The notes beneath the pieces were generated by a model, which was not told where the DNA came from, searched no databases, and worked only from the letters and a program-made list of their open reading frames with translations. A stretch of DNA of 64,000 nucleotides. Origin: Thermomonas alba (lineage in GTDB: Bacteria > Pseudomonadota > Gammaproteobacteria > Xanthomonadales > Xanthomonadaceae). The stretch lies in the NCBI RefSeq assembly GCF_022419205.1, contig NZ_JAJOZU010000002.1, positions 186,001 through 250,000 on the forward strand, read 5' to 3'. Each line of letters begins with the position of its first letter. Position 1 is the first letter of the stretch. Both the position numbers and the translations under genes were made by a program. This document shows, in pieces, positions 7,984-17,349 of this stretch.

Positions 7984-8910
7984 ATGGAAACCCGCGCCAA
8001 CTACGTGCTGATCGGAAGCTTCGCCCTGCTGGCGACGGTGTTCCTGCTGCTGTTCGTGCTGTGGGCCACCAAGTTCGGCGCAGACCGCAGCTGGCAGCGC
8101 TACCAGGTGGTGTTCACCGAGCCGGTGGTGGGCCTGACCGAAGGCGGCGGCGTGCAGTACAACGGCATCTCGGTCGGCACCGTGGACAAGCTCAGCCTGG
8201 ACCCGGCCGACCCGCGCCGGGTGGTGGCGCTGCTGAAGCTGAAGGCGGATATCCCGGTCAAGGTGGATACCCGCGCCAAGCTCTCGCAGCAGGGCATCAC
8301 CGGGGTGCCGTTCATCCTGCTCAGCGGCGGCAGCCCGAATGCCCCGCTGCTGCAGCCGCCGCCCGGCAGCGACATCGCGGTGATCCGCACCGAGCCTTCC
8401 GCGCTGCAGAACATCGCCGACAGCGCGAACCGGCTGGTGGCGCGGCTGGACGAGCTGCTGAGCGAGGACAACATCCAGCACATCAACGCCACCCTGGCCA
8501 ACCTCGAGCAGACCAGCGCCGCCCTGGCCGCGCGCCGGCAGGACATCGAACGGCTGATCGTCAACGCGCGCGATGCCAGCGCCGCGATGAAGACCACCCT
8601 CGATACCGCCAACGGCACCCTGCAGGGCCTCGACCGCAATCTCGTGCAGCGGCTGCCGGCGGTGCTGGACAGGCTCGACGCCAGTATCGCCAAGCTCGAT
8701 GCGGCGGCTGGCAATGCCAATGCGATGATTGCCGAAAACCGCCCGGCGCTGCGCAGCTTCACCCACGACGGCCTGCCGCAGCTGGAGCCGACCCTGGTGG
8801 AACTGCGCGGCCTGGCGCGCGACCTGCGCGCGCTGTCCGGCCGCCTGCAGAGCAACCCCGCGCGCTACCTGCTGGGGCGCGACGCACCCAAGGAGTACGA
8901 ACCGAAATGA
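7984..8910 (+). CDS. mlaD: MCE-domain lipid-binding protein (MlaD-like)
   Basis: Inner-membrane-anchored periplasmic protein of 308 residues. One N-terminal helix (YVLIGSFALLATVFLLLFVLW) precedes a single MCE domain at about residues 39-115 (VVFTEPVVGLTEGGGVQYNGISVGTV ... GITGVPFILLSGG). A long C-terminal helical region, about residues 135-290, is rich in L/A/R/D heptads, longer than in E. coli MlaD (183 aa) and closer to PqiB/YebT-like or Xanthomonad MCE proteins. MCE proteins form hexameric rings that carry lipids across the periplasm. The stop overlaps the next start (ATGA). Confidence 0.85.
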   Translation: METRANYVLIGSFALLATVFLLLFVLWATKFGADRSWQRYQVVFTEPVVGLTEGGGVQYNGISVGTVDKLSLDPADPRRVVALLKLKADIPVKVDTRAKLSQQGITGVPFILLSGGSPNAPLLQPPPGSDIAVIRTEPSALQNIADSANRLVARLDELLSEDNIQHINATLANLEQTSAALAARRQDIERLIVNARDASAAMKTTLDTANGTLQGLDRNLVQRLPAVLDRLDASIAKLDAAAGNANAMIAENRPALRSFTHDGLPQLEPTLVELRGLARDLRALSGRLQSNPARYLLGRDAPKEYEPK

Positions 8911-9545
8911 ACGCCCCAGGCCGCGCCCCGCGCGTTCTCCTTGCCCTGCTGGCCGGGCTGCTGGCCGGCTGCAGTAGCCTGCTGGGCGGTGCCCCGCGCC
9001 AGGCCACCCGGGTGTACGACCCCGCGCCGGCGCTGCAGCCGGCGGACCCGGCCTGGCCGTCGGTGGGCTGGTCGCTGTCGCTGACCGCCAGCAGCGACTC
9101 CGCGCTGCTGGACGGCCAGCGCCTGCTGGTCAGCCCCGGTGGCGAGGAGCTGCAACCCTATCGCGGCGTGGCCTGGGCGCGCGCGCCGACGGCCATGGTG
9201 GAATCCGCGGTGCTGCGCACGCTGGAGGACAGCGGCAAGATCCTGGCGGTGGCGCGCTCCGGCAGCGGCCAGGCCGCCGAGTACCGCCTGCTGCTGGAGG
9301 TGCGCCGCTTCCAGGCCGAGGTCGCCGGCGGCCCAAGCGTGCGCATCGAGGTCGGCGCCAAGCTGCTGAAGGTGGACGCAATGGCGATCGCCGGCAGCCG
9401 CAGCTTCGAGGTCCGCCAGGCCGCCGCCAGCGACCACGCCGACGCGCTGGCCGCCGCGTTCGCATCCGCGCTGGGCAGGCTCGGCCACGACATCGCCGGC
9501 TGGACGCTGGCCACCGGGCAGGCGCCCTCCGCGCCACTGCGCTGA
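8907..9545 (+). CDS. ABC-type transport auxiliary lipoprotein (PqiC/DUF330-like)
   Basis: 212-aa lipoprotein. The lipobox LLAGCSS puts the acylated cysteine at about residue 22. The mature part fits the ABC_trans_aux family: VSPGGEELQPYRGVAWARAPTAMVESAVLRTLEDSGKI, then AEYRLLLEVRRFQAEV. In E. coli PqiC this family is an outer-membrane partner of the MCE protein PqiB. Its place at the end of an mlaE-F-D unit suggests it replaces the soluble lipid shuttle MlaC, which is absent here (inference). ATGA overlap with the MCE gene implies coupled translation. Confidence 0.8.
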   Translation: MNAPGRAPRVLLALLAGLLAGCSSLLGGAPRQATRVYDPAPALQPADPAWPSVGWSLSLTASSDSALLDGQRLLVSPGGEELQPYRGVAWARAPTAMVESAVLRTLEDSGKILAVARSGSGQAAEYRLLLEVRRFQAEVAGGPSVRIEVGAKLLKVDAMAIAGSRSFEVRQAAASDHADALAAAFASALGRLGHDIAGWTLATGQAPSAPLR

Positions 9546-9632
9546 TCGCGCGCGCAGCGCGCCATACGCCGGCGGATTGCCCGCCTCCGGCAAACCTCGG
9601 ACAATCGCAGGTTCGCCACAGGAGAATGCCGC

Positions 9633-11309
9633 ATGAATGCCATCGCCCCGGAGAGCATCGAACGCGAATCGATGGACTACGACATCGTCGTGGTCGGCGC
9701 CGGTCCGGCCGGGCTGGCCTGTGCGATCCGCCTCAAGCAGCTGGCCGCCGCGGGCGGGCGCGAGGTCTCGGTGTGCGTGCTGGAGAAGGGTTCCGAGCCG
9801 GGCGCGCACATCCTCTCCGGCGCGATCATGGATCCGCGCGCGCTCACCGAGCTGTTTCCGGACTGGCGCGAACGCGGCGCGCCGCTCAGGCAGGCCGTCA
9901 CCCGCGACGAGTTCCTGTTCCTGAGTGAAACCGGCGCCAGGGCCACCCCGCACTGGCTGCTGCCGGACTGCTTCAAGAACGAGGGCAACTACATCGTCAG
10001 CCTGGGCGCGGTGACGCGCTGGCTGGCGCAGCAGGCCGAAGCGCTGGGCGTGGAGATCTTCCCCGGCTTTCCCGCCGCCGAAGTCCTCTACGACGACGCC
10101 GGCGCGGTGAAGGGCGTGGCCACCGGCGACATGGGCATCGGCAAGGACGGCCGGCCCACCGCGCAGTTCCAGCGCGGCATGGCGCTGCACGCCAAATACA
10201 CGATCTTCGCCGAAGGCGCGCGCGGCCACCTCGGCCGGCAGCTGATCGCCCGCTACCAGCTCGACGCGGGCAAAGACCCGCAGAGCTACGGCATCGGCAT
10301 CAAGGAGCTGTGGCAGGCCGATCCGGCCAGGCACCAGCCTGGCCTGGTGGTGCATACCGCCGGCTGGCCGCTGGATGCCGACACCTACGGCGGCTCGTTC
10401 CTGTACCACGCCGAGGACGGCAAGATCGCGGTCGGCTTCGTGGTCGGGCTGGACTACAAGAACCCCTGGCTGAGCCCGTTTGGCGAGTTCCAGCGCTTCA
10501 AGACCCATCCGGCGATCCGCAAGCACCTGGAGGGCGGCAAGCGCATCGGCTACGGCGCGCGCGCGATCACCGCCGGCGGCCTGCTGAGCCTGCCGAAGAC
10601 GGTCTTCCCGGGCGGCGCGCTGGTGGGCTGCGAAGCCGGCTACCTCAACGCCAGCCGCATCAAGGGCAGCCATGCCGCGATCAAGACCGGCATGCTCGCG
10701 GCCGAAGCCGCGTTCGCGGCGCTGGGCGAGGGCCGCGCGCGCGACGAGCTCAGCGCCTATCCGGCGGCGTTCGAGGCAAGCTGGCTGCATGCCGAGCTGC
10801 TGCAGGCGAAGAACTTCAAGCAGTGGTTCAAGAAGGGCCGGCGCGTCGCCACGGTGATGACCGGCATCGAGCAGTGGCTGCTGCCGAAGCTGGGCATCCG
10901 CAATCCGCCGTGGACGCTCCACCGGCAACAGCCCGACCACGCCTGCCTGCAACCGGCGGCGACCCAACCGAAGATCGAGTACCCCAAACCTGATGGCGTG
11001 CTGACCTTCGACCGCCTCAGCTCGGTGTTCCTCTCCAGCACCCACCACGACGAGAACCAGCCGGCGCACCTGACGCTGAAGAACCCGGCGATCCCGGTCG
11101 CGGTGAACCTGAAGGAATACGCCGGTCCCGAGGCGCGCTACTGCCCGGCGGGTGTGTACGAGTACGTTGGCGAGGCCGGCAGCGAGCGCCTGCAGATCAA
11201 CGCCGCCAACTGCGTGCACTGCAAGACCTGCGACATCAAGGACCCGACCCAGAACATCGTCTGGGTCACCCCGCAGGGCGGCGGCGGGCCGAACTACCAG
11301 AACATGTGA
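9633..11309 (+). CDS. etfD: Electron transfer flavoprotein-ubiquinone oxidoreductase
   Basis: Membrane-associated 558-aa flavoprotein with a [4Fe-4S] cluster that passes electrons from reduced ETF to ubiquinone. An N-terminal FAD-binding Rossmann motif, VVVGAGPAGLACA, lies at residues 19-31. The middle contains the ubiquinone-pocket region (FPGGALVGCEAGYLNASRIK). The C-terminus carries the cluster cysteines: YCPAGVYEY, then NCVHCKTCDIKDP. Length and motifs match the whole family. An AGGAG ribosome binding site precedes the ATG. It is followed by a strong terminator and lies 1.7 kb from etfBA, its electron donor. Confidence 0.96.
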   Translation: MNAIAPESIERESMDYDIVVVGAGPAGLACAIRLKQLAAAGGREVSVCVLEKGSEPGAHILSGAIMDPRALTELFPDWRERGAPLRQAVTRDEFLFLSETGARATPHWLLPDCFKNEGNYIVSLGAVTRWLAQQAEALGVEIFPGFPAAEVLYDDAGAVKGVATGDMGIGKDGRPTAQFQRGMALHAKYTIFAEGARGHLGRQLIARYQLDAGKDPQSYGIGIKELWQADPARHQPGLVVHTAGWPLDADTYGGSFLYHAEDGKIAVGFVVGLDYKNPWLSPFGEFQRFKTHPAIRKHLEGGKRIGYGARAITAGGLLSLPKTVFPGGALVGCEAGYLNASRIKGSHAAIKTGMLAAEAAFAALGEGRARDELSAYPAAFEASWLHAELLQAKNFKQWFKKGRRVATVMTGIEQWLLPKLGIRNPPWTLHRQQPDHACLQPAATQPKIEYPKPDGVLTFDRLSSVFLSSTHHDENQPAHLTLKNPAIPVAVNLKEYAGPEARYCPAGVYEYVGEAGSERLQINAANCVHCKTCDIKDPTQNIVWVTPQGGGGPNYQNM

Positions 11310-11314
11310 GGCAC

Positions 11315-11343
11315 GAAAAAGCCGCCTTGAAGGCGGCTTTTCG
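11315..11343 (+). terminator. Rho-independent terminator of etfD
   Basis: Stem AAAAGCCGCC/GGCGGCTTTT with a 5-base loop. The symmetric A and T tracts could work on both strands; scoB ends 143 bases further on in convergent orientation. Confidence 0.85.
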
Positions 11344-11485
11344 TCATTGGAGGCATCTGATGCGGGCGGGAAAATCCGCAGGGGCTGAGTCCCTTCCGCG
11401 GCTGCCCTCCGGCAGCGGGCTCGCCGCTGCCTCCTCTTCCTGATTCCGCTGCAGGAGCTCGCCTGCCGGCAGCGGCTGCGATGCC

Positions 11486-12112
11486 TCAGTGCAGCGGGAC
11501 GCCGGTCTTTGCAACCACTTCCTCACGCGTCACGCCGTCTGCGAGCTCGACCAGCGTCAGGCCCTCCGGGGTCACGTCGAACACGCCCAGTTCGGTGATG
11601 ATGCGATCGACCACACCCACGCCGGTCAGCGGCAGGGTGCACGCGGGCAGGATCTTCGGGGCGCCGGTCTTGGTGGTGTGCTCCATCAAGACCACCACGC
11701 GCTGCACGCCGGCCACCAGATCCATCGCGCCGCCCATGCCCTTTACCATCTTGCCGGGCACCATCCAGTTGGCCAGATCCCCCTTGTCGGTGACTTCCAT
11801 CGCGCCGAGGATCGCCAGATCGATGTGCCCGCCGCGGATCATCGCGAACGAGTCATGGCTGCCGAAGAAGCTGGCGCCCGGCACCGCGGTGACGGTCTGC
11901 TTGCCGGCGTTGATCAGATCCGGATCGACCTCGTCCTCGGTCGGAAACGGGCCGATCCCGAGCAGGCCGTTCTCGCTCTGCAGCCAGACGTGCATGCCCT
12001 CGGGAATGTGGTTGGCCACCAGCGTGGGCAGGCCGATGCCGAGATTCACATAGGCGCCATCGGTGAGTTCGCGGGCGGCGCGCTGCGCCATCTGGTCACG
12101 GGTCCAGGCCAT
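11486..12112 (-). CDS. scoB: 3-oxoacid CoA-transferase subunit B
   Basis: Beta subunit of a heteromeric CoA-transferase that moves CoA between succinyl-CoA and a 3-oxoacid such as acetoacetate. The 208-aa protein has the start [19 protein letters not shown], the motif [14 protein letters not shown] and the catalytic glutamate in [10 protein letters not shown] (E47). [25 protein letters not shown] is also family-typical. I put the start at the ATG at 12112, where conservation begins; the frame stays open upstream but overlaps scoA. It directly follows scoA, one base after its stop, so both form a scoAB operon. Confidence 0.93.
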   Translation of the reverse strand: MAWTRDQMAQRAARELTDGAYVNLGIGLPTLVANHIPEGMHVWLQSENGLLGIGPFPTEDEVDPDLINAGKQTVTAVPGASFFGSHDSFAMIRGGHIDLAILGAMEVTDKGDLANWMVPGKMVKGMGGAMDLVAGVQRVVVLMEHTTKTGAPKILPACTLPLTGVGVVDRIITELGVFDVTPEGLTLVELADGVTREEVVAKTGVPLH

Positions 12113-12113
12113 G

Positions 12114-12833
12114 TCAGTTACCCTCCGGCTGGCGAATGGTACGCTGTTCGATGCGCTTTTCTGGATGCGGGTTGTGCACGATCCGGTCCACATAGATGCC
12201 GGGCAGATGCACATGGTCGGGATCGATCTGACCGATCTCCACCACCTCCTCCACTTCCGCCACGCACACCTTGCCGGCCATCGCGCAAACCGGGTTGAAG
12301 TTGCGCGCGGTCTTGCGGAACACCAGGTTGCCCGCTTTGTCGGCCTTCCACGCCTTGACCAGGGCGACATCCGCCTTGAGCGCGGTTTCCAGCACATACC
12401 AGCGGCCATCGATCTGGCGCGTTTCCTTGCCCTCGGCGACCACGGTGCCATAGCCGGTGGCGGTGAAGAACGCCGGGATCCCCGCGCCACCGGCGCGCAG
12501 ACGCTCGGCCAACGTGCCCTGCGGATTGAACTCCAGTTCCAACTCGCCGGAAAGGTACTGGCGCTCGAACTCCTTGTTCTCGCCCACGTAGGACGAAATC
12601 ATCTTGCGGATCTGCCGGGTCTCCAGCAGCAACCCCAAGCCGAAGCCATCCACCCCGGCATTGTTGGAGATCACGGTGAGATTCTTCACTCCCGAATCGC
12701 GCAGCGCCGCGATCAGGGCCTCCGGGATGCCGCACAGGCCGAAGCCGCCCACGGCGAGGGTCTGGCCATCGGCCACCAGCCCGGCGAGGGCGGCGGCGGC
12801 ACTGTCGTACAGCTTGCTCTTGGCGGATGCCAC
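12114..12833 (-). CDS. scoA: 3-oxoacid CoA-transferase subunit A
   Basis: Alpha subunit of the CoA-transferase, 239 aa. The CoA-binding glycine-rich motif GGFGLCGIP is at residues 29-37, followed by [17 protein letters not shown] and [21 protein letters not shown], which are family hallmarks. The start is the GTG at 12833, chosen because GAGGAA lies upstream and conservation starts at [13 protein letters not shown]. It is divergent from etfB across about 180 bases, which also hold a TAGAAT -10 for this gene. Together with ETF it suggests oxidation of ketone bodies, branched-chain amino acids or fatty acids. Confidence 0.93.
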   Translation of the reverse strand: MASAKSKLYDSAAAALAGLVADGQTLAVGGFGLCGIPEALIAALRDSGVKNLTVISNNAGVDGFGLGLLLETRQIRKMISSYVGENKEFERQYLSGELELEFNPQGTLAERLRAGGAGIPAFFTATGYGTVVAEGKETRQIDGRWYVLETALKADVALVKAWKADKAGNLVFRKTARNFNPVCAMAGKVCVAEVEEVVEIGQIDPDHVHLPGIYVDRIVHNPHPEKRIEQRTIRQPEGN

Positions 12834-12868
12834 GGACAGTTCCTCATACGACTGCAAATGGAGCCCGC

Positions 12869-12874
12869 ATTCTA
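12869..12874 (-). promoter_or_regulatory. -10 element of scoAB
   Basis: TAGAAT on the minus strand about 35 bases before the scoA GTG. It gives a leader of roughly 28 bases that contains the GAGGAA ribosome binding site. The -35 is poor. Confidence 0.45.
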
Positions 12875-12905
12875 ACGTTTCGTGCGACAACGCCCAGCGG
12901 ACTTT

Positions 12906-12919
12906 CGGGCAATTGCCCG
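12906..12919. promoter_or_regulatory. Palindromic putative operator between scoA and etfB
   Basis: Perfect 14-bp palindrome CGGGCAATTGCCCG in the divergent promoter region, 30 bases from the scoA -10 and 40 from the etfB -10. It is placed to control both units. The regulator is unknown; no regulator gene is adjacent. Confidence 0.4.
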
Positions 12920-12958
12920 CCCACACCTTCGCGGCGGGCAGGGCCGACGCCCGTCCGC

Positions 12959-12964
12959 TAAAAT
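12959..12964 (+). promoter_or_regulatory. -10 element of etfBA
   Basis: TAAAAT about 50 bases before etfB. The spacing to the palindrome suggests regulation around the -35 region, where only a weak hexamer is seen. Confidence 0.45.
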
Positions 12965-13015
12965 ACGCAGCCCGGCCATCAAGCCGCCCTCCGTTCCCCC
13001 AAGGACAACCGCACG

Positions 13016-13762
13016 ATGAAGATCCTCGTCGGCTACAAGCGCGTGGTGGACTACAACGTCCGCATCCAGGTCAAGCCGGATGGCTCCGGCGTGGTCACCG
13101 ACGGCGTCAAGCTGTCGCCCAACCCGTTCGACGACATCGCCCTGGAAGAAGCCTTACGCCTGCGCGACAAAGGCATCGCCAGCGAAGTGGTGGTCGCCAC
13201 CATCGCCCCGGCTGATGCCCAGGCGCACCTGCGCAACGGCTTGGCCATGGGCGCCAACCGCGCCATCCACGTGGTCGCCGACCAGCCGCTGCAGCCGCTG
13301 ACCGTCGCCCGCACCCTGCTCAAGCTGGTCGAGAAGGAGCAGCCGGACCTGGTGATCCTGGGCAAGCAGGCGATCGACGACGACGCCGGCCAGACCGGCC
13401 AGATGCTGGCCACGCTCTGGGGCCGCCCGCAGGCGACCTTCGCCTCCAAGCTCGACGTCAGCGATGGCAAGGCCACCGTGGTGCGCGAGGTGGATGCCGG
13501 CCTGGAGACGCTCGAGGTCGAGCTGCCGGCGGTGGTCACCACCGACCTGCGTCTGAACGAGCCGCGCTTCATCAAGCTGCCGGACATCATGAAGGCCAAG
13601 AGCAAGCCGCTGGAAACGCTGGCGCTGGCCGACCTGGGCGTGGAAGTGAACGACTCGCTCAAGACCACCCACTACGCCCCGCCTGCCCAGCGCAGCCGCG
13701 GGGTGATGGTGAAGGATGCGGCCGAGCTGGTGGCCGTGCTCAAGCAGAAGGGGCTCCTGTAA
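13016..13762 (+). CDS. etfB: Electron transfer flavoprotein beta subunit
   Basis: Beta subunit (248 aa) of ETF, the soluble carrier that collects electrons from acyl-CoA and related dehydrogenases. Opens [20 protein letters not shown], with [18 protein letters not shown] and the AMP-binding region [23 protein letters not shown] at about residues 100-122. The C-terminal arm, which wraps round the alpha subunit, ends VLKQKGLL. The stop and the etfA ATG overlap (TAATG), giving tight coupling and equal subunit amounts. The operon diverges from scoAB. Confidence 0.96.
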   Translation: MKILVGYKRVVDYNVRIQVKPDGSGVVTDGVKLSPNPFDDIALEEALRLRDKGIASEVVVATIAPADAQAHLRNGLAMGANRAIHVVADQPLQPLTVARTLLKLVEKEQPDLVILGKQAIDDDAGQTGQMLATLWGRPQATFASKLDVSDGKATVVREVDAGLETLEVELPAVVTTDLRLNEPRFIKLPDIMKAKSKPLETLALADLGVEVNDSLKTTHYAPPAQRSRGVMVKDAAELVAVLKQKGLL

Positions 13763-14703
13763 TGGCCAAGATTCTCATCGTCGCCGAACACCAGGACGGC
13801 ACGCTCAACCCCGCTACCGCCAAGTGCGTCTCCGCCGCGCAGGCGCTCGCGCCCGAGGCGATCGACATCGTCGTGCTGGCCGCAGAGCCCGCCGGGGTGG
13901 CCGCGCAAGCCGCGCAGATCGCCGGCGTGGCCAAGGTGCGCACCGTGGCCAATCCCGCCAACGCGCATCCCATCGCGCAGGTGCTGGCGCCACAGGTGGC
14001 CGCGCTCGCCAATGGCTATACCCATGTGTTCGGCCCGTCCACCACTTTCGGCAAGGATCTGATGCCGTGCGTGGCGGCCCTGCTCGGCGTGAACCAGATC
14101 TCCGACCTGATGGCGGTGGAAGGCCCCTACACCTTCAAACGCCCGATCTATGCCGGCAACGCCATCATCACCGTGCAGGCGCCGGTCGATCAGACCGTGG
14201 TCGCCACCGTGCGCATCGCGTCCTGGCCGGAAGCGCCGCGCGGCGGCAGCGCGCCGGTGGAAGCGGCGAACGTGGACGTGGCGCTGCCCACCCACACCCG
14301 CTACGTCGGCCTGGCGGCCGGCAAATCCGACCGCCCCGACCTGCAATCGGCGCGGCGCGTGGTCTCCGGCGGCCGCGGCGTGGGCTCGGAGGAGAACTTC
14401 CGCGTGATCTACAGCCTGGCCGACAAGCTGGGGGCCGCGGTCGGCGCCTCACGCGCCGCGGTGGACGCCGGCTACGTGCCGAACGAACTGCAGGTGGGCC
14501 AGACCGGCAAGATCATCGCGCCGGAGCTGTACATCGCCGTCGGCATCAGCGGCGCCATCCAGCACCTCACCGGCATCAAGGACGCCGGCACCATCGTCGC
14601 CATCAACAAGGACGCCGACGCGCCGATCTTCGAGGTCGCCGATATCGGCCTGGTCGGCGATCTGTTCCAGGTGCTGCCGGAACTGGAGCGCGCGCTGGGC
14701 TGA
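13762..14703 (+). CDS. etfA: Electron transfer flavoprotein alpha subunit
   Basis: FAD-binding subunit (313 aa). The N-terminal domain ([20 protein letters not shown]) is followed by the FAD-binding half: [38 protein letters not shown], then [18 protein letters not shown] and [20 protein letters not shown]. All are ETF-alpha signatures. Reduced ETF passes electrons to EtfD, encoded 4 kb upstream on the same strand. A strong hairpin follows 27 bases after the stop. Confidence 0.96.
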   Translation: MAKILIVAEHQDGTLNPATAKCVSAAQALAPEAIDIVVLAAEPAGVAAQAAQIAGVAKVRTVANPANAHPIAQVLAPQVAALANGYTHVFGPSTTFGKDLMPCVAALLGVNQISDLMAVEGPYTFKRPIYAGNAIITVQAPVDQTVVATVRIASWPEAPRGGSAPVEAANVDVALPTHTRYVGLAAGKSDRPDLQSARRVVSGGRGVGSEENFRVIYSLADKLGAAVGASRAAVDAGYVPNELQVGQTGKIIAPELYIAVGISGAIQHLTGIKDAGTIVAINKDADAPIFEVADIGLVGDLFQVLPELERALG

Positions 14704-14730
14704 CCCGTCCGCCACACCTCCCGCAATCTA

Positions 14731-14762
14731 CGCCGAGGCCCGCCAGCATGCGGGCCTCGGCG
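14731..14762. terminator. Strong hairpin between convergent etfA and glmU
   Basis: Perfect 13-bp stem CGCCGAGGCCCGC/GCGGGCCTCGGCG with a 6-base loop. No T-run follows on either strand, so it may act as a bidirectional RNA-stabilising or Rho-assisted end. Confidence 0.55.
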
Positions 14763-14825
14763 CGTTCACGCCAGATGAACCGACAGTGCAGCAGTTGGCC
14801 GCGCGGAAAACACCGGCAGCCGGCT

Positions 14826-16190
14826 TCAGGGCTTCACCGGCCGTTTCCAGCCCTCCACCGTCTGCTGGCGGGCGCGGGCGACGGTGAGTTTGCCAGGCGG
14901 CGCGTCCTTGGCGATCACCGAGCCGGCGCCGATGGTCGCCTCCGCGCCGATCGTCACTGGCGCCACCAGCGCGCTGTTGGAGCCGATGAACGCGCCATCA
15001 CCGATCACGGTCTGATGCTTGCGCGCGCCGTCGTAGTTGCAGGTGATGGTGCCGGCCCCGATGTTCACCCCGGCACCAATCACGGCATCGCCCAGGTAAC
15101 TCAGATGGTTCGCCTTGCTGCCGCTGCCGATACGCGCGTTCTTGGTCTCCACGAAGTTGCCGATGTGCGCGCCGGCGGCGAGCTCGGTTCCTGGCCGCAG
15201 TCGCGCAAACGGCCCAACCTGCGCGCCTGCGCCGATCTGGCTGCCCTCGATGTCGCAGTGCGCGCGCACCTCCACGCCGGATGCGATGCGGGCGTCGCGG
15301 ATGCGGCAAAACGGGCCGATGCGCACGCCGTCGCCGAGTTCGACCTCGCCTTCCAGCACCACGTCCACGTCGAGCTCGACATCCTGGCCGACGCGCACCG
15401 TACCGCGGATGTCCACGCGCGCCGGGTCCGCGATTCGCACGCCCTGGCGGCATAGCGCCTGCACCTGCCGCCGCTGGAACGCGCGCTCCAGCTGCGCCAG
15501 CTGCCAGGGATCGTTGGCACCTTCGATCTCGAGCGGATCTTCGACGATCACCACCTCGGCCGCCGCAAACTCGCGCGCGGCGGCGGCGAACACGTCGGTC
15601 AGGTAGTACTCGCCCTGCGCATTGTGGTTGCGCAGACCGGCGAGCCAGTGGCGCAGGGCGTCGCCCTCGGCGGCGATCACCCCGGAGTTGACCAGGCGGA
15701 TACGGCGCTGCTCCTCGTCGGCATCTTTGTGCTCCACGATCGCCGCGACATGCCCTTCGGCATCGCGCACGATGCGGCCGTAACCGGTGGGGTCGTGCAG
15801 CTCCGCGGCCAGGACTGCGAGCGAGCGCGGCGCCTGCAGCAACTTGCGCAGGGTCGCATCGGTGAGCAGCGGCACATCGCCATACAGCACCAGCACGCGC
15901 GCTCCGCCGGGAATCCCCGGCATCGCCTGCTGCACCGCATGCCCGGTTCCCAGCGGCGGCGCCTGCCGCACCCAGTGCAGATCCGGCTGCTCGGCGAAGG
16001 CGGCGCGCACCTGCTCTCCGCCATGCCCATAGACCACGTGAATCCCCGCGGGAGCCAGCGCGCGCGCCGTTGCGATCACGTGGGCCAGCATCGGGCGGCC
16101 CGCGATGCGCTGCAGCACCTTGGGAATCGCCGAGCGCATGCGCTTGCCTTCCCCGGCCGCCAGGATCACGACATGCAGCGGTGCACTCAT
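14826..16190 (-). CDS. glmU: Bifunctional UDP-N-acetylglucosamine pyrophosphorylase / glucosamine-1-phosphate acetyltransferase
   Basis: Cytoplasmic two-domain enzyme making UDP-GlcNAc for peptidoglycan and lipopolysaccharide. The N-terminal uridyltransferase starts [20 protein letters not shown] (residues 10-18 are the nucleotide loop) and has [12 protein letters not shown] and VLYGDVPLL. From about residue 250 the left-handed beta helix of hexapeptide repeats makes the acetyltransferase ([38 protein letters not shown]). At 454 aa it is the usual length. An upstream in-frame ATG at 16201 would add four residues. A TAGAAT -10 lies about 30 bases upstream. Confidence 0.97.
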   Translation of the reverse strand: MSAPLHVVILAAGEGKRMRSAIPKVLQRIAGRPMLAHVIATARALAPAGIHVVYGHGGEQVRAAFAEQPDLHWVRQAPPLGTGHAVQQAMPGIPGGARVLVLYGDVPLLTDATLRKLLQAPRSLAVLAAELHDPTGYGRIVRDAEGHVAAIVEHKDADEEQRRIRLVNSGVIAAEGDALRHWLAGLRNHNAQGEYYLTDVFAAAAREFAAAEVVIVEDPLEIEGANDPWQLAQLERAFQRRQVQALCRQGVRIADPARVDIRGTVRVGQDVELDVDVVLEGEVELGDGVRIGPFCRIRDARIASGVEVRAHCDIEGSQIGAGAQVGPFARLRPGTELAAGAHIGNFVETKNARIGSGSKANHLSYLGDAVIGAGVNIGAGTITCNYDGARKHQTVIGDGAFIGSNSALVAPVTIGAEATIGAGSVIAKDAPPGKLTVARARQQTVEGWKRPVKP

Positions 16191-16218
16191 GCGCAACTCC
16201 ATTCGAGGGTGGTGAGCG

Positions 16219-16224
16219 ATTCTA
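16219..16224 (-). promoter_or_regulatory. -10 element of glmU
   Basis: TAGAAT on the minus strand. It predicts a leader of about 22 bases and a glmU transcript independent of tal. A GGCGAC/GTCGCC hairpin at 16251-16270 just upstream may end the tal message. Confidence 0.45.
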
Positions 16225-16323
16225 CTGTCTCCGGCGCCAGGCACCGCTGCGGCGACAGCCGACCGTCGCCGCGTGCAGGCGGATGCCGACGGCGTGCCAG
16301 CCGCCGCTCGGGCCTGCCGGCCC

Positions 16324-17331
16324 TCAGCCCGCTGCGAACGCCGCCCTGCGCGGCCGCCTGGCCAAGCGCTCGGCCAGGCGCGCTTCCAACGCACGCTGAT
16401 CCGCAGCGAACTTGCGGATGCCTTCCGCCAGCTTGTCGCTGGCCATCGCATCCTCGTTGTGCTGCCAGCGGAAGTCGGCTTCTGCCAGCGCCGCCGGAGG
16501 CGCGATGGTCGTGTCCGGGACGCACAGCGCCCGCGGCACCTCGCCACGCGCGGCGGCCAGCGACGCGAGCAGTTCGGGCGCGATGGTGAGCCGATCGCAA
16601 CCGGCCAGCGCCAGCACCTGTCCGGTGTTGCGGAAGCTGGCGCCCATCACCACGGTGCCATAGCCGTGCCGCTTGTAGTGGTGCCAGATGCGGGCCACCG
16701 ACTGCACGCCGGGGTCGTCCTGCGGCGCGGCCGGAGGCGCCATGCCGTGGGCGAGATGCCAGTCGAGGATACGGCCGACGAAGGGCGAGATCAGGAACAC
16801 CCCGGCGTCGGCGCAGGCGCGCGCCTGCGCGAAGGAGAACAGCAGGGTGAGGTTGCAGGCGATGCCTTCGCGCTCCAGCCGCTCGGCGGCGCGAATGCCC
16901 TCCCAGGTCGCCGCGATCTTGATCAACAGACGCTCGCGCCCGATCCCGGCCTCGGCATACAGCTGCACCAGCCGCTGCGCCTTGGCGATGGTGGCCTCGG
17001 TATCGAAGCTGAGCCGCGCATCGACCTCGGTGGACACCCGCCCCGGAATCAGCGTCAGGATTTCGCTGCCGATCAGCACGGCCAGACGGTCGCAGGCGTC
17101 GCCGACCTGATCCTCGCCGCTGGCCGCCGCCACCGCCGCCTCGATGTGCGGCGCATAGGCCGGCAATGCGGCCGCTTTCAGCAGCAGTGAAGGGTTGGTG
17201 GTGGCGTCCATCGGCGCGTAGCGGGCGATGGCCTCGATGTCGCCGGTGTCGGCGACCACCACGGAATGCTGGCGAAGCTGGTCGAGCTGAGAGATCACGG
17301 CACCATCCGGTGTGCTGGTGAGGACGACCAT
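16324..17331 (-). CDS. tal: Transaldolase (class I, TalB-like)
   Basis: Pentose-phosphate pathway enzyme exchanging dihydroxyacetone units between sedoheptulose-7-phosphate and glyceraldehyde-3-phosphate. The 335-aa protein shows [25 protein letters not shown] near residue 25 and the Schiff-base lysine K138 in [16 protein letters not shown]. Further motifs are [19 protein letters not shown] and [12 protein letters not shown]. Length and motifs fit the TalB subfamily. The ATG at 17331 gives about 15 extra residues over E. coli TalB; a downstream GTG ([10 protein letters not shown]) is an alternative start. Confidence 0.95.
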   Translation of the reverse strand: MVVLTSTPDGAVISQLDQLRQHSVVVADTGDIEAIARYAPMDATTNPSLLLKAAALPAYAPHIEAAVAAASGEDQVGDACDRLAVLIGSEILTLIPGRVSTEVDARLSFDTEATIAKAQRLVQLYAEAGIGRERLLIKIAATWEGIRAAERLEREGIACNLTLLFSFAQARACADAGVFLISPFVGRILDWHLAHGMAPPAAPQDDPGVQSVARIWHHYKRHGYGTVVMGASFRNTGQVLALAGCDRLTIAPELLASLAAARGEVPRALCVPDTTIAPPAALAEADFRWQHNEDAMASDKLAEGIRKFAADQRALEARLAERLARRPRRAAFAAG

Positions 17332-17349
17332 TGTCGCCGATGCACGGCT

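Noticed and set aside
8865-11219. A 784-codon minus-strand frame opposite etfD and the lipoprotein gene
   Set aside because: Antisense shadow of a well-supported ETF-QO gene; histidine/arginine-rich and without recognisable domains.
14731-14762. Classic Rho-independent terminator for etfA
   Set aside because: The stem is perfect but neither side has a T-run, so it is listed with reduced confidence instead of as a canonical terminator.
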